Shown in pieces: positions 25,139 through 34,372 of a stretch of 48,937 nucleotides of DNA. Each line of letters starts with the position of its first letter. The first letter of the stretch is position 1. The DNA is from Natronocella acetinitrilica (GTDB taxonomy: Bacteria; Pseudomonadota; Gammaproteobacteria; Nitrococcales; Aquisalimonadaceae). Below the pieces are notes generated by a model. It did not search any database and had not been told where the DNA came from. It saw only the letters and a program-made list of their open reading frames with translations. The stretch lies in contig NZ_JALJXV010000014.1 of NCBI RefSeq assembly GCF_024170285.1, forward strand, positions 1-48,937. The letters run 5' to 3'. Made by a program: the position numbers and the translations under genes.

Positions 25139-26514
25139 GCAGAGAGTGGGCGCTTTGTGCCGGCGCCGCCAGCGCCCTGCAGCGGCGCACTCTCAGTGCC
25201 GAAATACACCTCGCGGTTCCGCTTGATGGACCGCGCAAAGGCAATGCAGAGGCCACCAAAGATGTACCAATAATCCTGCGACAAGCCAAAGTAGTTGATG
25301 CTATATACCGCGTACACCCAAAACACCACGAGCAGCGCTTTGTTCAGGTTTAACATGAAGCCATCCACCGGTACGCCTTGCCGCACCGCTCGTTTGAAGG
25401 CCAGCAGGTTATCCTTCACGGCACTCCGCAACTTGAACAGGTAAGCAAGGAATATAATCGCACCGATCGCGCCAATCTCGATCAACAGCTCAGCATAGAG
25501 GTTGTGCGCTGCCTGGCGACGACCACCCAGCTGGTTAACCTTTGCCTCCGGCGTAGTGCCCAGGCCATGGCCGAATATAGGGCGCTTCAAGCCAAGCCGG
25601 AACTCTGTGGTCATCCCCCGGATGCGCCCGTCCGCAGTCGCCCCAGATGCAGTGCTGGTATCGGAACTGATCAAGGACAGGTACCTGTCTTTGTGGAAAT
25701 CCGAGAGGCCGGACCAAGCGAGCACCGAAGCGACTGCAAGCAAGCCTACGAACAGCACTTTCCGTTTGCTGTCCCAAATCATGAAGGCTACCAGAACGAT
25801 TAGCGTGACAAACGCCCCTCGAGAGCTGGTAAGCATCAAAGCATAGAGGAACGTGCCCGCCAGTCCATAGTAGGCAAAACGGATCATGAAACTCTTGCTC
25901 CCACCCATCAAAAAGTGCATAAACGCTAGGGTGGTCACAATGACAAAGCCAAGCCCGTTGGCGTTGATCACATCTGCCCGGGCGCCGTTAAGGCGACCCG
26001 CAAACTCGCCCCCGCCGATATGCGTGCGTCCGCCCAGCTCGCCGGTCAGCAAATAGTTGCCGAAGGGCTCGATCACCCGCCAAGCCTGCAAGACAACAAA
26101 CAACAGGACAAAGAGCTTTAGCCGCCTGTCGGTATCCACCACCATTGCGGTAAAGAAAAGAAAACACACAGCAAGGATGAATGGCTGCACATGTTGACGA
26201 ATAACACTGCCTGGCCATTCCACAAGCGGGAACGAAACAAACAGGTACATAAAGAGCACCAAAATGATCTGGACTGGCGGCTCCTTGAGTTTATCCCGCA
26301 CCTTATCGGCTTGCATGAATAGGGCGATGGTAAGCAACAGGAACAAAACCATTGTGGGCCGTAACTGGCCCATGCCGGGGATTCTGGCGGACAAGCGGAA
26401 GAAGTATTCAAAAACGAATATACAGTAGAGAAAGAACACCGCGCTTGGCACGGTGGCGTCTTTCACCTTTTCTTTCGCCTTTGCAATGGCAAGTTGGTGC
26501 GCAGGCGCGCTCAC
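25135..26514 (-). CDS. O-antigen ligase/polymerase-like membrane protein (WaaL/Wzy superfamily)
   Basis: A 459-aa polytopic protein with about ten to twelve TM helices. The Wzy_C/O-antigen ligase hallmark lies after the large periplasmic loop: FRLGLKRPIFGHGLGTTPEAKVNQLGGRRQAAHNLYAELLIEIGAIG, where the GHGLG and AHNLYAE motifs carry the conserved Gly and His. A loop Arg is visible at GGRTHIGGGEFAGRLNGAR. Family members polymerise repeat units or ligate glycans to acceptors in the periplasm. In this locus it is the best candidate for the EPS polymerase; a protein O-glycosylation ligase is the alternative. It overlaps both neighbours by 4 bp. Confidence 0.88.
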   Translation of the reverse strand: MSAPAHQLAIAKAKEKVKDATVPSAVFFLYCIFVFEYFFRLSARIPGMGQLRPTMVLFLLLTIALFMQADKVRDKLKEPPVQIILVLFMYLFVSFPLVEWPGSVIRQHVQPFILAVCFLFFTAMVVDTDRRLKLFVLLFVVLQAWRVIEPFGNYLLTGELGGRTHIGGGEFAGRLNGARADVINANGLGFVIVTTLAFMHFLMGGSKSFMIRFAYYGLAGTFLYALMLTSSRGAFVTLIVLVAFMIWDSKRKVLFVGLLAVASVLAWSGLSDFHKDRYLSLISSDTSTASGATADGRIRGMTTEFRLGLKRPIFGHGLGTTPEAKVNQLGGRRQAAHNLYAELLIEIGAIGAIIFLAYLFKLRSAVKDNLLAFKRAVRQGVPVDGFMLNLNKALLVVFWVYAVYSINYFGLSQDYWYIFGGLCIAFARSIKRNREVYFGTESAPLQGAGGAGTKRPLSA

Positions 26515-27497
26515 GCGGCCGCACCCCTATTCTTGATGCGTCGCCCCAGCCACTCTATGCCCGATGCAGCCTTCATAAACTGAAAGGGGTTAGCGGAACT
26601 GCTGTGGCGGCGCAGCTGGTAGACATCCGCGTGGGATGCATGGTCCGCATGAGCCACTACGGCCCCAATAAAGCCAGCCTGCTCCACGGCATCGCGCACG
26701 GTTTGACTGTAATCACTCGGCTGGCCGTTGGGGTAGCAGAACGGTCGGGGGCGCTCGCCCAGCTCTTCATTGATGCGCGCCAGGCAGGCATCCAGCTCTT
26801 TCGGTAGTTCGCTTGTCTGCACCTTGGGCAAGGTGGGATGGGTGCAGGTGTGCCCACCGACTTCGATACCGGCCTGCTCCAACTCCCGAAGTTGGTCCCA
26901 GCTTACGCTTGCAAACTCCGTCGGGGCCGCCTTGGGTAATACGAGCCCAAGCTGTTCTGCCATAGCTGCAATGGCAAGGTGCTTTTCTGCGTCTGGCAGG
27001 GTGAGCAGAACATCAATAAGGCGCTGCCAGGCAGTTCCATCTACCGTGATGCGTTGCTCAGCGACGGTGACTGCATCACTGCTCTCAGGCGTTCGATCCA
27101 GCAGCCACGCCACCTGGTCGGGCCACAGCCAGAGCTCACCGTCTACGAAGCCTGTGGTGGCAAACAGCGTGGCAGGTACCCCGTGCCGCTTCAAAATTGG
27201 CCAGGCCACACGATGGAAATCCTCATAGCCGTCGTCCACCGTCACCACTAAAGTGTGTGGGGGCAAGCGGGTGCCGTCGCGCAAAGCAGTTATTAGCGCT
27301 CCGGCAGTTATCGCGTGATGGTGTCGAGCGATGTAACGCACTTGCTGCTCAAAGGCAGCGGCGGACACAAAACCTGACTGCTCCGCTTCCGAGAAGCGGT
27401 GATACATCAATATGCGGGGATGGTTGCGCGTAAATTGGCGCGCAAGGCTATACAGGCCAGCTGGTCCGGCGAGTTTCACCAGCCGAGAGGTATTCAT
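26511..27497 (-). CDS. Polysaccharide deacetylase (NodB/CE4 family)
   Basis: A metal-dependent carbohydrate deacetylase of 328 aa. The NodB motifs are visible: RILMYHRF near residue 29, VVTVDDGYEDF (catalytic Asp88/metal Asp89) and the metal-binding HxxxH in EVGGHTCTHPTLPK, followed by RPFCYPNGQPSDYS. It has no signal peptide, so it may act in the cytoplasm on lipid-linked intermediates. It differs from the classic XrtA deacetylase, which starts with a SVDVEDYF motif. The start is 6 bp after the upstream GT4 stop, and the end overlaps the polymerase gene by 4 bp. Confidence 0.92.
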   Translation of the reverse strand: MNTSRLVKLAGPAGLYSLARQFTRNHPRILMYHRFSEAEQSGFVSAAAFEQQVRYIARHHHAITAGALITALRDGTRLPPHTLVVTVDDGYEDFHRVAWPILKRHGVPATLFATTGFVDGELWLWPDQVAWLLDRTPESSDAVTVAEQRITVDGTAWQRLIDVLLTLPDAEKHLAIAAMAEQLGLVLPKAAPTEFASVSWDQLRELEQAGIEVGGHTCTHPTLPKVQTSELPKELDACLARINEELGERPRPFCYPNGQPSDYSQTVRDAVEQAGFIGAVVAHADHASHADVYQLRRHSSSANPFQFMKAASGIEWLGRRIKNRGAAA

Positions 27498-27503
27498 TGT
27501 TCC

Positions 27504-28628
27504 TCACCCTTGCACTAGCAACTGCCGGTACAGCGACAAATGCACATCAACCATGGTGCCTACCGAATACCGGGTAGTGGCCTCTTGGCGGGCCTTGGCG
27601 CCCATGGCGTGCCTGCGTGCTTCATCCCTCGCCAGCGTTAACAACGATTGCGATAACGCATCAATATCACCCACAGGATACAGAAATCCAGTGCGGCCGT
27701 CCGTAACCGCCTCCGGGTTGCCACCGGTACGGGTGCACACCACCGGCAAGCCTGCCTGCATGTACTCCACTATGGCGTTGGAAAAGCCCTCAGACTCGCT
27801 GCACAACACCCCGACATCCAGTTGCGGAAGCAGCCCCGCCACATCGCTGCGGGAGCCGAGAAAATGGACTCTTTCTCCTACACCCAACTCTGCGGCGACC
27901 TCGCGCAACCGCCCGACATCGCCGCCGCCGACAATCACCACATCTAATGCAGGGACGTCATCCCTGATGAGCGCCAGCGCATTAACAAGGTCCGCAATCC
28001 GCTTTATCGGACGAATGTTGGCCACAATGCCCGCCAGCACATGACCACGCCCGCGCAACTCCGCCAGCAACTGATCACCATCCGCAGACGACACGGGTTC
28101 CCTCACGCCATTGGGAATCACATGAATACGCTCAGGCGGAATGCGCTCAACCTCAGCCGTTATCTCCTTGACCGCCTGGCTGTTCACCACACAGGCAGTC
28201 ACAAACCGACCCGTTTGCCGCAGCAACGCCTTGTAGGTCGGTGTGTACCAATAACCCATGTCCCGTCGGGAGATAATGGTGCGGACACCTGCTAATCGGA
28301 ACATGGGTGGCGCAAGCAGGGAGCTATCGTTAAAGAAGGTGTGGGCCAGACGATAACCCTGCTTGCGCTTCTGCCGACCCAGGCGGTACATGGCTCGCCA
28401 CGTGGCGAACGAACGAACGCTGGAATGGCCGAGCACCGTGACTGGGCAAGGGAAAGCTCCACTCTCCAGATAGGCCGACGGCTGCAATGCCACCAGCTCG
28501 CACCGCACACCATAGGACACCAACCCCTGCGCCAAGGAATAAAGCTGCCCTTCGGTGCCGGCATGGGGATTTTGGTAGTGATCGATCAGCAGCAGCACGC
28601 CCAGAGGGTGTTCACTTTCTTCACTCAT
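27504..28628 (-). CDS. Glycosyltransferase family 4
   Basis: A GT-B glycosyltransferase of 374 aa: YQNPHAGTEGQLYSLAQGLVSYGVRCELV at the N-terminus, ACVVNSQAVKEITAE mid-protein, donor-domain segments LAGIVANIRPIKRIADLVNAL and VHFLGSRSDVAGLLPQLDVGVL, and the EX7E motif SESEGFSNAIVEYMQAGLPVVCTRTGGNPEAV. It is the second gene of the minus-strand operon, 2 bp after the GT2. The motif arrangement matches GT4 enzymes using UDP- or GDP-sugars. Confidence 0.93.
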   Translation of the reverse strand: MSEESEHPLGVLLLIDHYQNPHAGTEGQLYSLAQGLVSYGVRCELVALQPSAYLESGAFPCPVTVLGHSSVRSFATWRAMYRLGRQKRKQGYRLAHTFFNDSSLLAPPMFRLAGVRTIISRRDMGYWYTPTYKALLRQTGRFVTACVVNSQAVKEITAEVERIPPERIHVIPNGVREPVSSADGDQLLAELRGRGHVLAGIVANIRPIKRIADLVNALALIRDDVPALDVVIVGGGDVGRLREVAAELGVGERVHFLGSRSDVAGLLPQLDVGVLCSESEGFSNAIVEYMQAGLPVVCTRTGGNPEAVTDGRTGFLYPVGDIDALSQSLLTLARDEARRHAMGAKARQEATTRYSVGTMVDVHLSLYRQLLVQG

Positions 28629-28630
28629 GA

Positions 28631-29533
28631 CTAGCGCACCTGCTCCCGTCCGGTTAGCACCGAGAACCCCCGCAGCGGGTCCAACGCACCGGCCATGAGA
28701 AAATGCGGCAGCGCCTTGCCCCGCTCACCGGCCCGCCAGTGCACCTGCCCCATGCGAAAGTGCAGCACGGCACGGCGCTTGCGAATGGTGGAACGGCGGT
28801 AGGGGTAGCGCTTCGCTGCGCGACGCAGAATCTCGAACCCTGTCTTCCAGCGCAGATCTTGGCGCTTGGCGCTGATAGAATCACCATGGCGGCGGTAGTA
28901 AAACAAGTGCTCCGGCACATAAGCGATCTTGGTTTTTTCCACGATGCGCAGCAGCATGTCGTGATCCTGAGCGGAGCGGAACGATTCCTCGAACCGCCCA
29001 GCGGCATCAAACACACTTTGGCGCACCACCGCATTTTGCGGCAGCAGAAAGTAGCAATCCATCAACAGGCGGTTGGGGTCGTTTTCTTCCTGATGATCCG
29101 GCGGATGCATCTCGTAGAGGACGTTGTCGTTCTCGTCCACCGCATAGCCATTCGAGTACGCTAGGCCGACATCCGGATGCCTCTCCAGATAGTCCACCAG
29201 AATCTCGAGCTTACGGGGGTGAAACATATCGTCGCTGTCGAGGATGGCGATGTATTCGCCCCTCGCAACGGAGAGTGCGAGATTGAGGGAGGCGGACTGG
29301 CCGCGGTTCTCTCCGTTAGGATGCTGCAATAGACTTATTGTCCCGTGACCTTCATACGACTGGAGAAGTTGGAGCGTGCCGTCCGTCGAACCATCGTCCA
29401 CGATGATATATTCAACAGACCCATACGTTTGCGACAACACGCCCTTTACCGTACGGTCGATAAACGCGGCGCGATTGTGTGCAGGTGTCAACACGCTAAC
29501 CAAGGGAGACCGCTCAGGATCGCTGCGCCTCAT
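28631..29533 (-). CDS. Glycosyltransferase family 2
   Basis: A GT-A glycosyltransferase, 300 aa from the ATG at 29533; a GTG eight codons upstream is also in frame. Motifs: VSVLTPAHNRAAFIDRTVKGVLSQTYGSVEYIIVDDGSTDGT, metal site ILDSDDMFHPRKL and FRSAQDHDMLLRIVE. The C-terminus is basic with an RMGQVHWRAG repeat-like end seen in many O-antigen GT2s. It heads the eight-gene minus-strand operon (29533 to 19012), whose genes overlap or lie within 9 bp of each other. A small hairpin (CACCTC/GAGGTG, near 29598-29614) lies upstream. Confidence 0.92.
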   Translation of the reverse strand: MRRSDPERSPLVSVLTPAHNRAAFIDRTVKGVLSQTYGSVEYIIVDDGSTDGTLQLLQSYEGHGTISLLQHPNGENRGQSASLNLALSVARGEYIAILDSDDMFHPRKLEILVDYLERHPDVGLAYSNGYAVDENDNVLYEMHPPDHQEENDPNRLLMDCYFLLPQNAVVRQSVFDAAGRFEESFRSAQDHDMLLRIVEKTKIAYVPEHLFYYRRHGDSISAKRQDLRWKTGFEILRRAAKRYPYRRSTIRKRRAVLHFRMGQVHWRAGERGKALPHFLMAGALDPLRGFSVLTGREQVR

Positions 29534-29644
29534 GAATTGACTTTTGCCCCTCAGCACGTTGCCGGAGGGCAGTATGCCTGAAGGGCGGCCTTACATCACC
29601 TCCCACCGAGGTGGGTTTATTCCGACTTAGCCCGGCGAGTGACA

Positions 29645-30592
29645 ATGCATAATAGTTCGCCCGTTCCGTTGAGTATCTATATTTTTTCCTTCAACAGGGG
29701 GCAGTTCCTCGAAAACTGTATTTCTTCAGTCAAAAGGAATACAGAGAACTGCCGTATAACCGTGGTAGACGACGACAGTTATGATCCGGAGACACTGAAT
29801 GTTATTCAAAAGCATCAACGCCAAATTGACGTCGTAAGTCCGTCAACAAGCCCAAGCAGTATTCGGCTCGGTGGTCTGTACACGAACATGAACTTCGCGA
29901 TCAACCACTGCAAGGACGCGGGCACAAAATATGCCTTATTTATTCAGGACGATATGCAGGTTGTCCGAAGTATCGCCGCCAGGGATCTTGCTGAAGTTGA
30001 GAATTTCTTCGACGCGAACGAGCAAGCCATACAACTCCAAACTTGCTTTCTCAAAAAGGAGTTCCAACACCGAGACGCCACCATGATGACTCTGTTGGCC
30101 ACAGGGAGTGCCTATGTGCGAGAGGACGATTACCCAGAGGGCGGACATGCTTATTTTTCGGCCGTTGGAGTCTTTCATGTAGAAAGACTGATTAACAGGC
30201 TTGAAACGTTGCGCGATACGGAAGATAAGAACAACGAACTCTGCAAGAAACTCGGGATCAAGATTGGTTGGAGCGCGACGCCGTTCATGATGTACTTACC
30301 GAATCCAATATCTTACCGGGGCAGGCAGCGCACTCTCGCCCTGCGAGCATCGGAATGGCTGGCAGGGAGCGGGTTCTACCCTTACCAACCCATGTCTGCA
30401 GATATCACCAACCGCTTTTTGACCAGAGACTATTCGGAGATCCCATACGCGGAGGACTGGCTGACAGCCTCAGGGTTTCGGAGAGGTGTGCCATGGAACT
30501 ATGCCGGTGGTCTCTCCAGTTTGGTAGCCCAAGGAGGCTGGCGAGGTACGATTGGAAGGTCCCTTCAGAGAATTCGACGATGGACGACTTGA
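29645..30592 (+). CDS. Glycosyltransferase family 2-like protein
   Basis: A 315-aa GT-A fold protein: PLSIYIFSFNRGQFLENCISSVKRNTENCRITVVDDDSYDPETL, then YALFIQDDMQVVR in place of the canonical DxD. The C-terminal half is rich in aromatics and basic residues (RRGVPWNYAGG). The ATG at 29645 is chosen over a GTG two codons upstream. It is divergent from the large operon and opens a block visibly AT-richer than the export operon, suggesting separate acquisition. The acceptor side is diverged, so its substrate is unknown. Confidence 0.82.
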   Translation: MHNSSPVPLSIYIFSFNRGQFLENCISSVKRNTENCRITVVDDDSYDPETLNVIQKHQRQIDVVSPSTSPSSIRLGGLYTNMNFAINHCKDAGTKYALFIQDDMQVVRSIAARDLAEVENFFDANEQAIQLQTCFLKKEFQHRDATMMTLLATGSAYVREDDYPEGGHAYFSAVGVFHVERLINRLETLRDTEDKNNELCKKLGIKIGWSATPFMMYLPNPISYRGRQRTLALRASEWLAGSGFYPYQPMSADITNRFLTRDYSEIPYAEDWLTASGFRRGVPWNYAGGLSSLVAQGGWRGTIGRSLQRIRRWTT

Positions 30593-30792
30593 TCCTAGAC
30601 AGTGATGCAACGACTGCCAAACGCGATGAGACATCAGTTAGCACGGTCAAGATCACGGCTCCAAATTTTGAGAACTGGTTTACCGCAAAGGCTCGTCCAA
30701 CTAGATATCGTAGGCATACGGTTCCACTCAAACATACTATGTATGCCACCCTCCGCGTATGCGCCTTCACAAGCAAGGCCTGGAGACAACCG

Positions 30793-31866
30793 ATGTCACA
30801 TACAAGCTGTACGATCATATCCCGATCCATCTTATCTGCCGCCATCCTTGCATTGTTCCTACCGGTCTCTGCAACGAATGCTGGGCCGACTATACAAAGC
30901 GTTACCGGCGGCACCCAACCCGGGCAGGCTATCGTTATTACGGGCACCGGCTTCGGTCAGAAGCCGGAAGCGTCCCCAATCATGTTTGACCAAGTACATA
31001 CGCTGTGGACAGAAGGGACGCCCTCTTCGCCTTATCAGGGACTGTCTGCGGGAGACACAGTCCCAACCACGTCAGATCACCCATGGAGGGGGAATTCAAA
31101 TGATTTCTTCAAACTTAGTGACATCGACGGCCTGATTCGGAACTATAGGGCGCAAATCGGGCCGAACCGATGGAACAACTACCACGATGCTATTTTATCA
31201 ACACCGCGTGCTGTTCCAGACCCATCGGACGGTACGATGCGTAGGATGTACATGAGCTGGGACCTGAATTTGAGCTTCGTCTCAAACTCACAGTCCGGTT
31301 CTCACAAATTTATCCGCGTGTGGGATACGATTGGTGGAAGCGAAGAAGAAATCCGCATTTCTTGGACACAAATGCACTTAACGTATCAAGGAGGCTCGTC
31401 AAGCTGGGGATCCGTAAGCACAACTCCAAACCAGTGGCATCGCATGGAATTATTCATAGATGTAGACGCAGGCCAGATTAAAGCTTGGTTCGACGGTCGA
31501 AAGATTCACGATATTACAAACTTCTCTGTTACAACCACAAGAGGATTACAACCTCGACTTCTCGGCTGGGACGCAAGTGGTGACGCTGATTTTAGAGATG
31601 AAATTGTTCAACTGTCCAATATTTATATTGACAACACGCTAGCCCGCGTCGAAATATGTGACGCCGCACTTTGGACTGATTGCCAAAGCAGAGCGGTTCA
31701 GATACCCACCCAGTGGAAGGAAAACGAAATTCAAGCACAACTCGCCTTCGGAAATTTCGATAATACCGAAAGAATGTACTTGTATGTTGTGGACCATGAC
31801 GGCAATGTCAACAGAGAAGGCGTGCCCCTGTGCTCACGTTGCCCGACGCCCCCAAAAATCAACTAA
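30793..31866 (+). CDS. Secreted lectin-like protein (TIG-like segment plus concanavalin A-like beta-sandwich)
   Basis: I start at the ATG at 30793, preceded by GGAG with 7-bp spacing; a longer in-frame reading overlaps the GT2 gene and is not used. A Sec signal peptide (SILSAAILALFLPVSATNAG) leads into a TIG/IPT-like segment (PTIQSVTGGTQPGQAIVITGTGFG). It is followed by a beta-rich domain of the ConA-like/polysaccharide-lyase type (MYMSWDLNLSFV, KFIRVWDT, NQWHRMELFIDVDAGQIKAWFDGRKIHDI, FRDEIVQLSNIYIDN). A Cys-containing tail ends GVPLCSRCPTPPKIN. It has no PEP-CTERM signal. It may bind or cleave the exported glycan. 357 aa; AT-rich. The 200 bp before it shows no other gene. Confidence 0.7.
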   Translation: MSHTSCTIISRSILSAAILALFLPVSATNAGPTIQSVTGGTQPGQAIVITGTGFGQKPEASPIMFDQVHTLWTEGTPSSPYQGLSAGDTVPTTSDHPWRGNSNDFFKLSDIDGLIRNYRAQIGPNRWNNYHDAILSTPRAVPDPSDGTMRRMYMSWDLNLSFVSNSQSGSHKFIRVWDTIGGSEEEIRISWTQMHLTYQGGSSSWGSVSTTPNQWHRMELFIDVDAGQIKAWFDGRKIHDITNFSVTTTRGLQPRLLGWDASGDADFRDEIVQLSNIYIDNTLARVEICDAALWTDCQSRAVQIPTQWKENEIQAQLAFGNFDNTERMYLYVVDHDGNVNREGVPLCSRCPTPPKIN

Positions 31867-31908
31867 ATTCAGAGCAAAGAATACAGCCACATTGTTTGAC
31901 CGTCCTGC

Positions 31909-31950
31909 GCGGGCCTGTGCTCACTAGACTGGCCCGCCCAATATTTTTTT
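31909..31950 (+). terminator. Rho-independent terminator after the lectin-like gene
   Basis: GCGGGCC (31909-31915) pairs with GGCCCGC (31931-31937) across a 15-nt loop, and a run of seven Ts follows at 31944-31950. It lies between convergent genes. Confidence 0.7.
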
Positions 31951-31993
31951 AGAAAAGCAATGGAAACGAGATATTCCAATAACTGGTGACACA

Positions 31994-33028
31994 TCACTTA
32001 CACCGGGTCTCTTCGAGTCGAAAACAGGCCTTATGGAAAAAAATCAACCAAGTATCATTTATCTCTCTCTTCCAATCGATACTGCCATCTGATTCAATTT
32101 TCTTCTTTTCGAGCAACTCCGTTATTCCCTCACCAATAGAACTTGCAGTTGGCTTCACATATGTGGCCGCGCCTCTAAAGTAAGATCTCAGTGCATGAGT
32201 ATCTGACAACACCAACGGTTTTTCTAAAGAAATTGCCTCGTAGGCACCACACGTTAATAAATCTTCATGTATCGTGAGAACCACAACCACGTCAACAGAG
32301 GCCATCAGGTCGACATAATCTATCTCGCTTATGTAACCAGTCAGTACGACACCATCTTCTTTGAATGAAGCCAATTCATTAGCGTAGCGCGTCTTAGAAT
32401 AATTTCCCGTCAAGTAGGATGTGACGCCTTCGATGGACCTCAAGGCCTCAATCAACTCATCAATTGGTTCGTCATCAGAGTATGTGGTTACACACATCAC
32501 AGACGGACCGTTCTTCTCTTCCATAAAGCCCGGTCTACGCGGCGGGGTTGATGGAACAAGTTTAGGAAGCTTATCTTGAAGAACGACGCCGTTGCCTCCC
32601 CACTCTTCAACCACGGAGCATAGCCCCGGGTTCGTCACGATGGTGGCATCCGCTTTCTTGACTGTCCATTTACTGAGAAAATGGAATGACTTCCACTTTA
32701 TCGACTTAGACGCTCGAGTATGGAACTTGAAGTTTGAGTGTCGATCGACTACTAAACGATAACCAAGGATAGGCTTAAAAAGACAAAGTATCGTTGCGAG
32801 CGCGATAGAAGGATTTTGGCAGAAAACCAATCTCCTTCGTTTTCGCATAACAAAAACGACTGTCTTCGCGCCAAGAACAACATACCTCAAAAACCTAGGG
32901 CCCTTGAGACTAAAACAAACATACTCAGCTTCGAACGCGGCCGAAAGCTCTCTTGAGCGACGATGGTCCTCCCAGGTTATCCAGACTGGTACGTCAACCT
33001 CGGTGAAGCGATTTTTCGAAAAGTTCAT
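31994..33028 (-). CDS. Glycosyltransferase (GT4-like, GT-B fold)
   Basis: A protein of 344 aa from the ATG at 33028 (a GTG codon precedes it in frame). N-terminal part: VPVWITWEDHRRSRELSAAFEAEYVCFSLKG and RLVFCQNPSIALATILCLFKPILGYRLVVDRHSNFKF. The donor-domain part contains DATIVTNPGLCSVVEEWGG, VMCVTTYSDDEPIDELIEAL, the GYISEIDYVDLMASVDVVVVLTIHEDLLTCGAYEAISLEKPLVLSDT region with an EX7E-like pattern, and a C-terminal helix. It starts within 4 bp of the upstream ligase stop. AT-rich. Probably adds one sugar; its donor is unknown. Confidence 0.85.
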   Translation of the reverse strand: MNFSKNRFTEVDVPVWITWEDHRRSRELSAAFEAEYVCFSLKGPRFLRYVVLGAKTVVFVMRKRRRLVFCQNPSIALATILCLFKPILGYRLVVDRHSNFKFHTRASKSIKWKSFHFLSKWTVKKADATIVTNPGLCSVVEEWGGNGVVLQDKLPKLVPSTPPRRPGFMEEKNGPSVMCVTTYSDDEPIDELIEALRSIEGVTSYLTGNYSKTRYANELASFKEDGVVLTGYISEIDYVDLMASVDVVVVLTIHEDLLTCGAYEAISLEKPLVLSDTHALRSYFRGAATYVKPTASSIGEGITELLEKKKIESDGSIDWKREINDTWLIFFHKACFRLEETRCK

Positions 33029-33031
33029 CAC

Positions 33032-34372
33032 TTAGTCTTCTTCCCCGAATCCCTTTTCCCGTCTAATGACTCGCAGCTTTCCGGACCTCTCTCGCTCGAT
33101 GATGTGACGCCGAAACAAGGTAACGTTCACGTCATTTCCGATCTTCTGCTTCAGCTCATCGACAAACCGATGGTATACGTGCCTGGCATCTGCTTCAGAC
33201 TTCACCACCAGCTCCAAGTCAAAGTCTTCCATTGACATCTGAGTTAAGCGAAATGCGTCAACGGATAGGCCGGACTTTTTCATATCCTCAAAGAGGTACA
33301 GAAAAAACTCTCCGTGGAACTTACGACCGTCTCGGCCGAGTAACATATCGTACTCTCGCCCAGTGACATTCCTAAGGACCGGCAGGGTGCGACCACAACC
33401 ACAAACATGATCGCTCAACATTCCGTAATCCTGGAGCTCATAACGAATTAAAGGTGTTGCGAAGTTGTTCAGGTCAGTCACGACGATCTGGCCTTGCTCA
33501 CCAGGCGACGCCGGCACCCCATTGGAGGACAATAGCTCGACAATTAAAGCGTCCGCATTGATGTGTAACTCCCCGTGCTCGCACTCATGCGCGATGGTAC
33601 CTACCTCACCACAACCGTATTCATTAGCGACTTTGGCATGAAGCACTCGCTCAATCACACTTCTGTCACGATCTCTTAATGGTTCCGCGGTGGTCACCAC
33701 AGCTCGGACCGAGGAGATAGGAGCGAGACCATTTCTCTCGATGAAGCTCGAAAACTCTCTGAGCATCGACGGATAACCGTAACAGTAAGTTGGTCGCGTT
33801 TTTTTTAGCGCACGATAGTAGGCGCCCAGATCGGCGTCCGTAAAGGCAAAGGCGGAACACCGCACACGGTTTGTAAGGGAATCCGTCACCTTGGCTCGGA
33901 GACGACCGAAGGTTGAATGTGGGACGCCCCAGAACCTTGCTTGTCTATCGCCAGGGTGGACGCCAACCCAACTCATGCCACGCCAAGCAGTGGCGAGTTC
34001 AACTGCGATACCATCACGAGATTTGCGCAGGGTTACGGGCGCACCGGTAGAGCCACCAGTGGTTTTGCGTACGGCCGCACGCGCAGCGAATGGCGATGTC
34101 AGACTTGCAGCCTTGGTCCGCAAGACATCTTTTGACAAGAGAGGAAGACTGGGCAGATCGGCCAGGGAAGTCAGCGGACTTGCTGGTAGTGATGCATAAT
34201 TCGATGTAGTTCGACGGGCATGATCAAGCAGCCGGTTGAGCTTATCTAGCTGCCAGCATATGAGTTGATCTCTGTCCCAATACTGCCGTTGAAGCGCGGC
34301 GGCCAACTCCGCTCGAAAAGGCGTCCGCTGTGCCTGGGCCGCGATGTCGTACAACCAGTGATAGAATGTCAT
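33032..34372 (-). CDS. PaaK/CapK-like adenylate-forming ligase
   Basis: A 446-aa member of the ANL superfamily related to phenylacetate-CoA ligase and to CapK of capsule loci. The AMP/ATP loop is RKTTGGSTGAPVTLRKS near residue 105. Further motifs are TYCYGYPSMLREFSSFI, VTTAEPLRDRDRSVIE, ANEYGCGEVGTIAHECEHGELHINAD, LIRYELQDYG and the Cys pair DHVCGCGRTLPV typical of CapK/PaaK-like proteins. CapK-type enzymes are common in glycan clusters, where they are believed to activate an acyl group for decoration; the substrate is unknown. The start overlaps the upstream GT4 by 4 bp. Confidence 0.9.
   Translation of the reverse strand: MTFYHWLYDIAAQAQRTPFRAELAAALQRQYWDRDQLICWQLDKLNRLLDHARRTTSNYASLPASPLTSLADLPSLPLLSKDVLRTKAASLTSPFAARAAVRKTTGGSTGAPVTLRKSRDGIAVELATAWRGMSWVGVHPGDRQARFWGVPHSTFGRLRAKVTDSLTNRVRCSAFAFTDADLGAYYRALKKTRPTYCYGYPSMLREFSSFIERNGLAPISSVRAVVTTAEPLRDRDRSVIERVLHAKVANEYGCGEVGTIAHECEHGELHINADALIVELLSSNGVPASPGEQGQIVVTDLNNFATPLIRYELQDYGMLSDHVCGCGRTLPVLRNVTGREYDMLLGRDGRKFHGEFFLYLFEDMKKSGLSVDAFRLTQMSMEDFDLELVVKSEADARHVYHRFVDELKQKIGNDVNVTLFRRHIIERERSGKLRVIRREKGFGEED

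Noticed and set aside
30268-30792. N-terminal extension of the lectin-like gene overlapping the GT2
   Set aside because: The extension lacks domain features and would bury the signal peptide; the ATG at 30793 has a good ribosome site.
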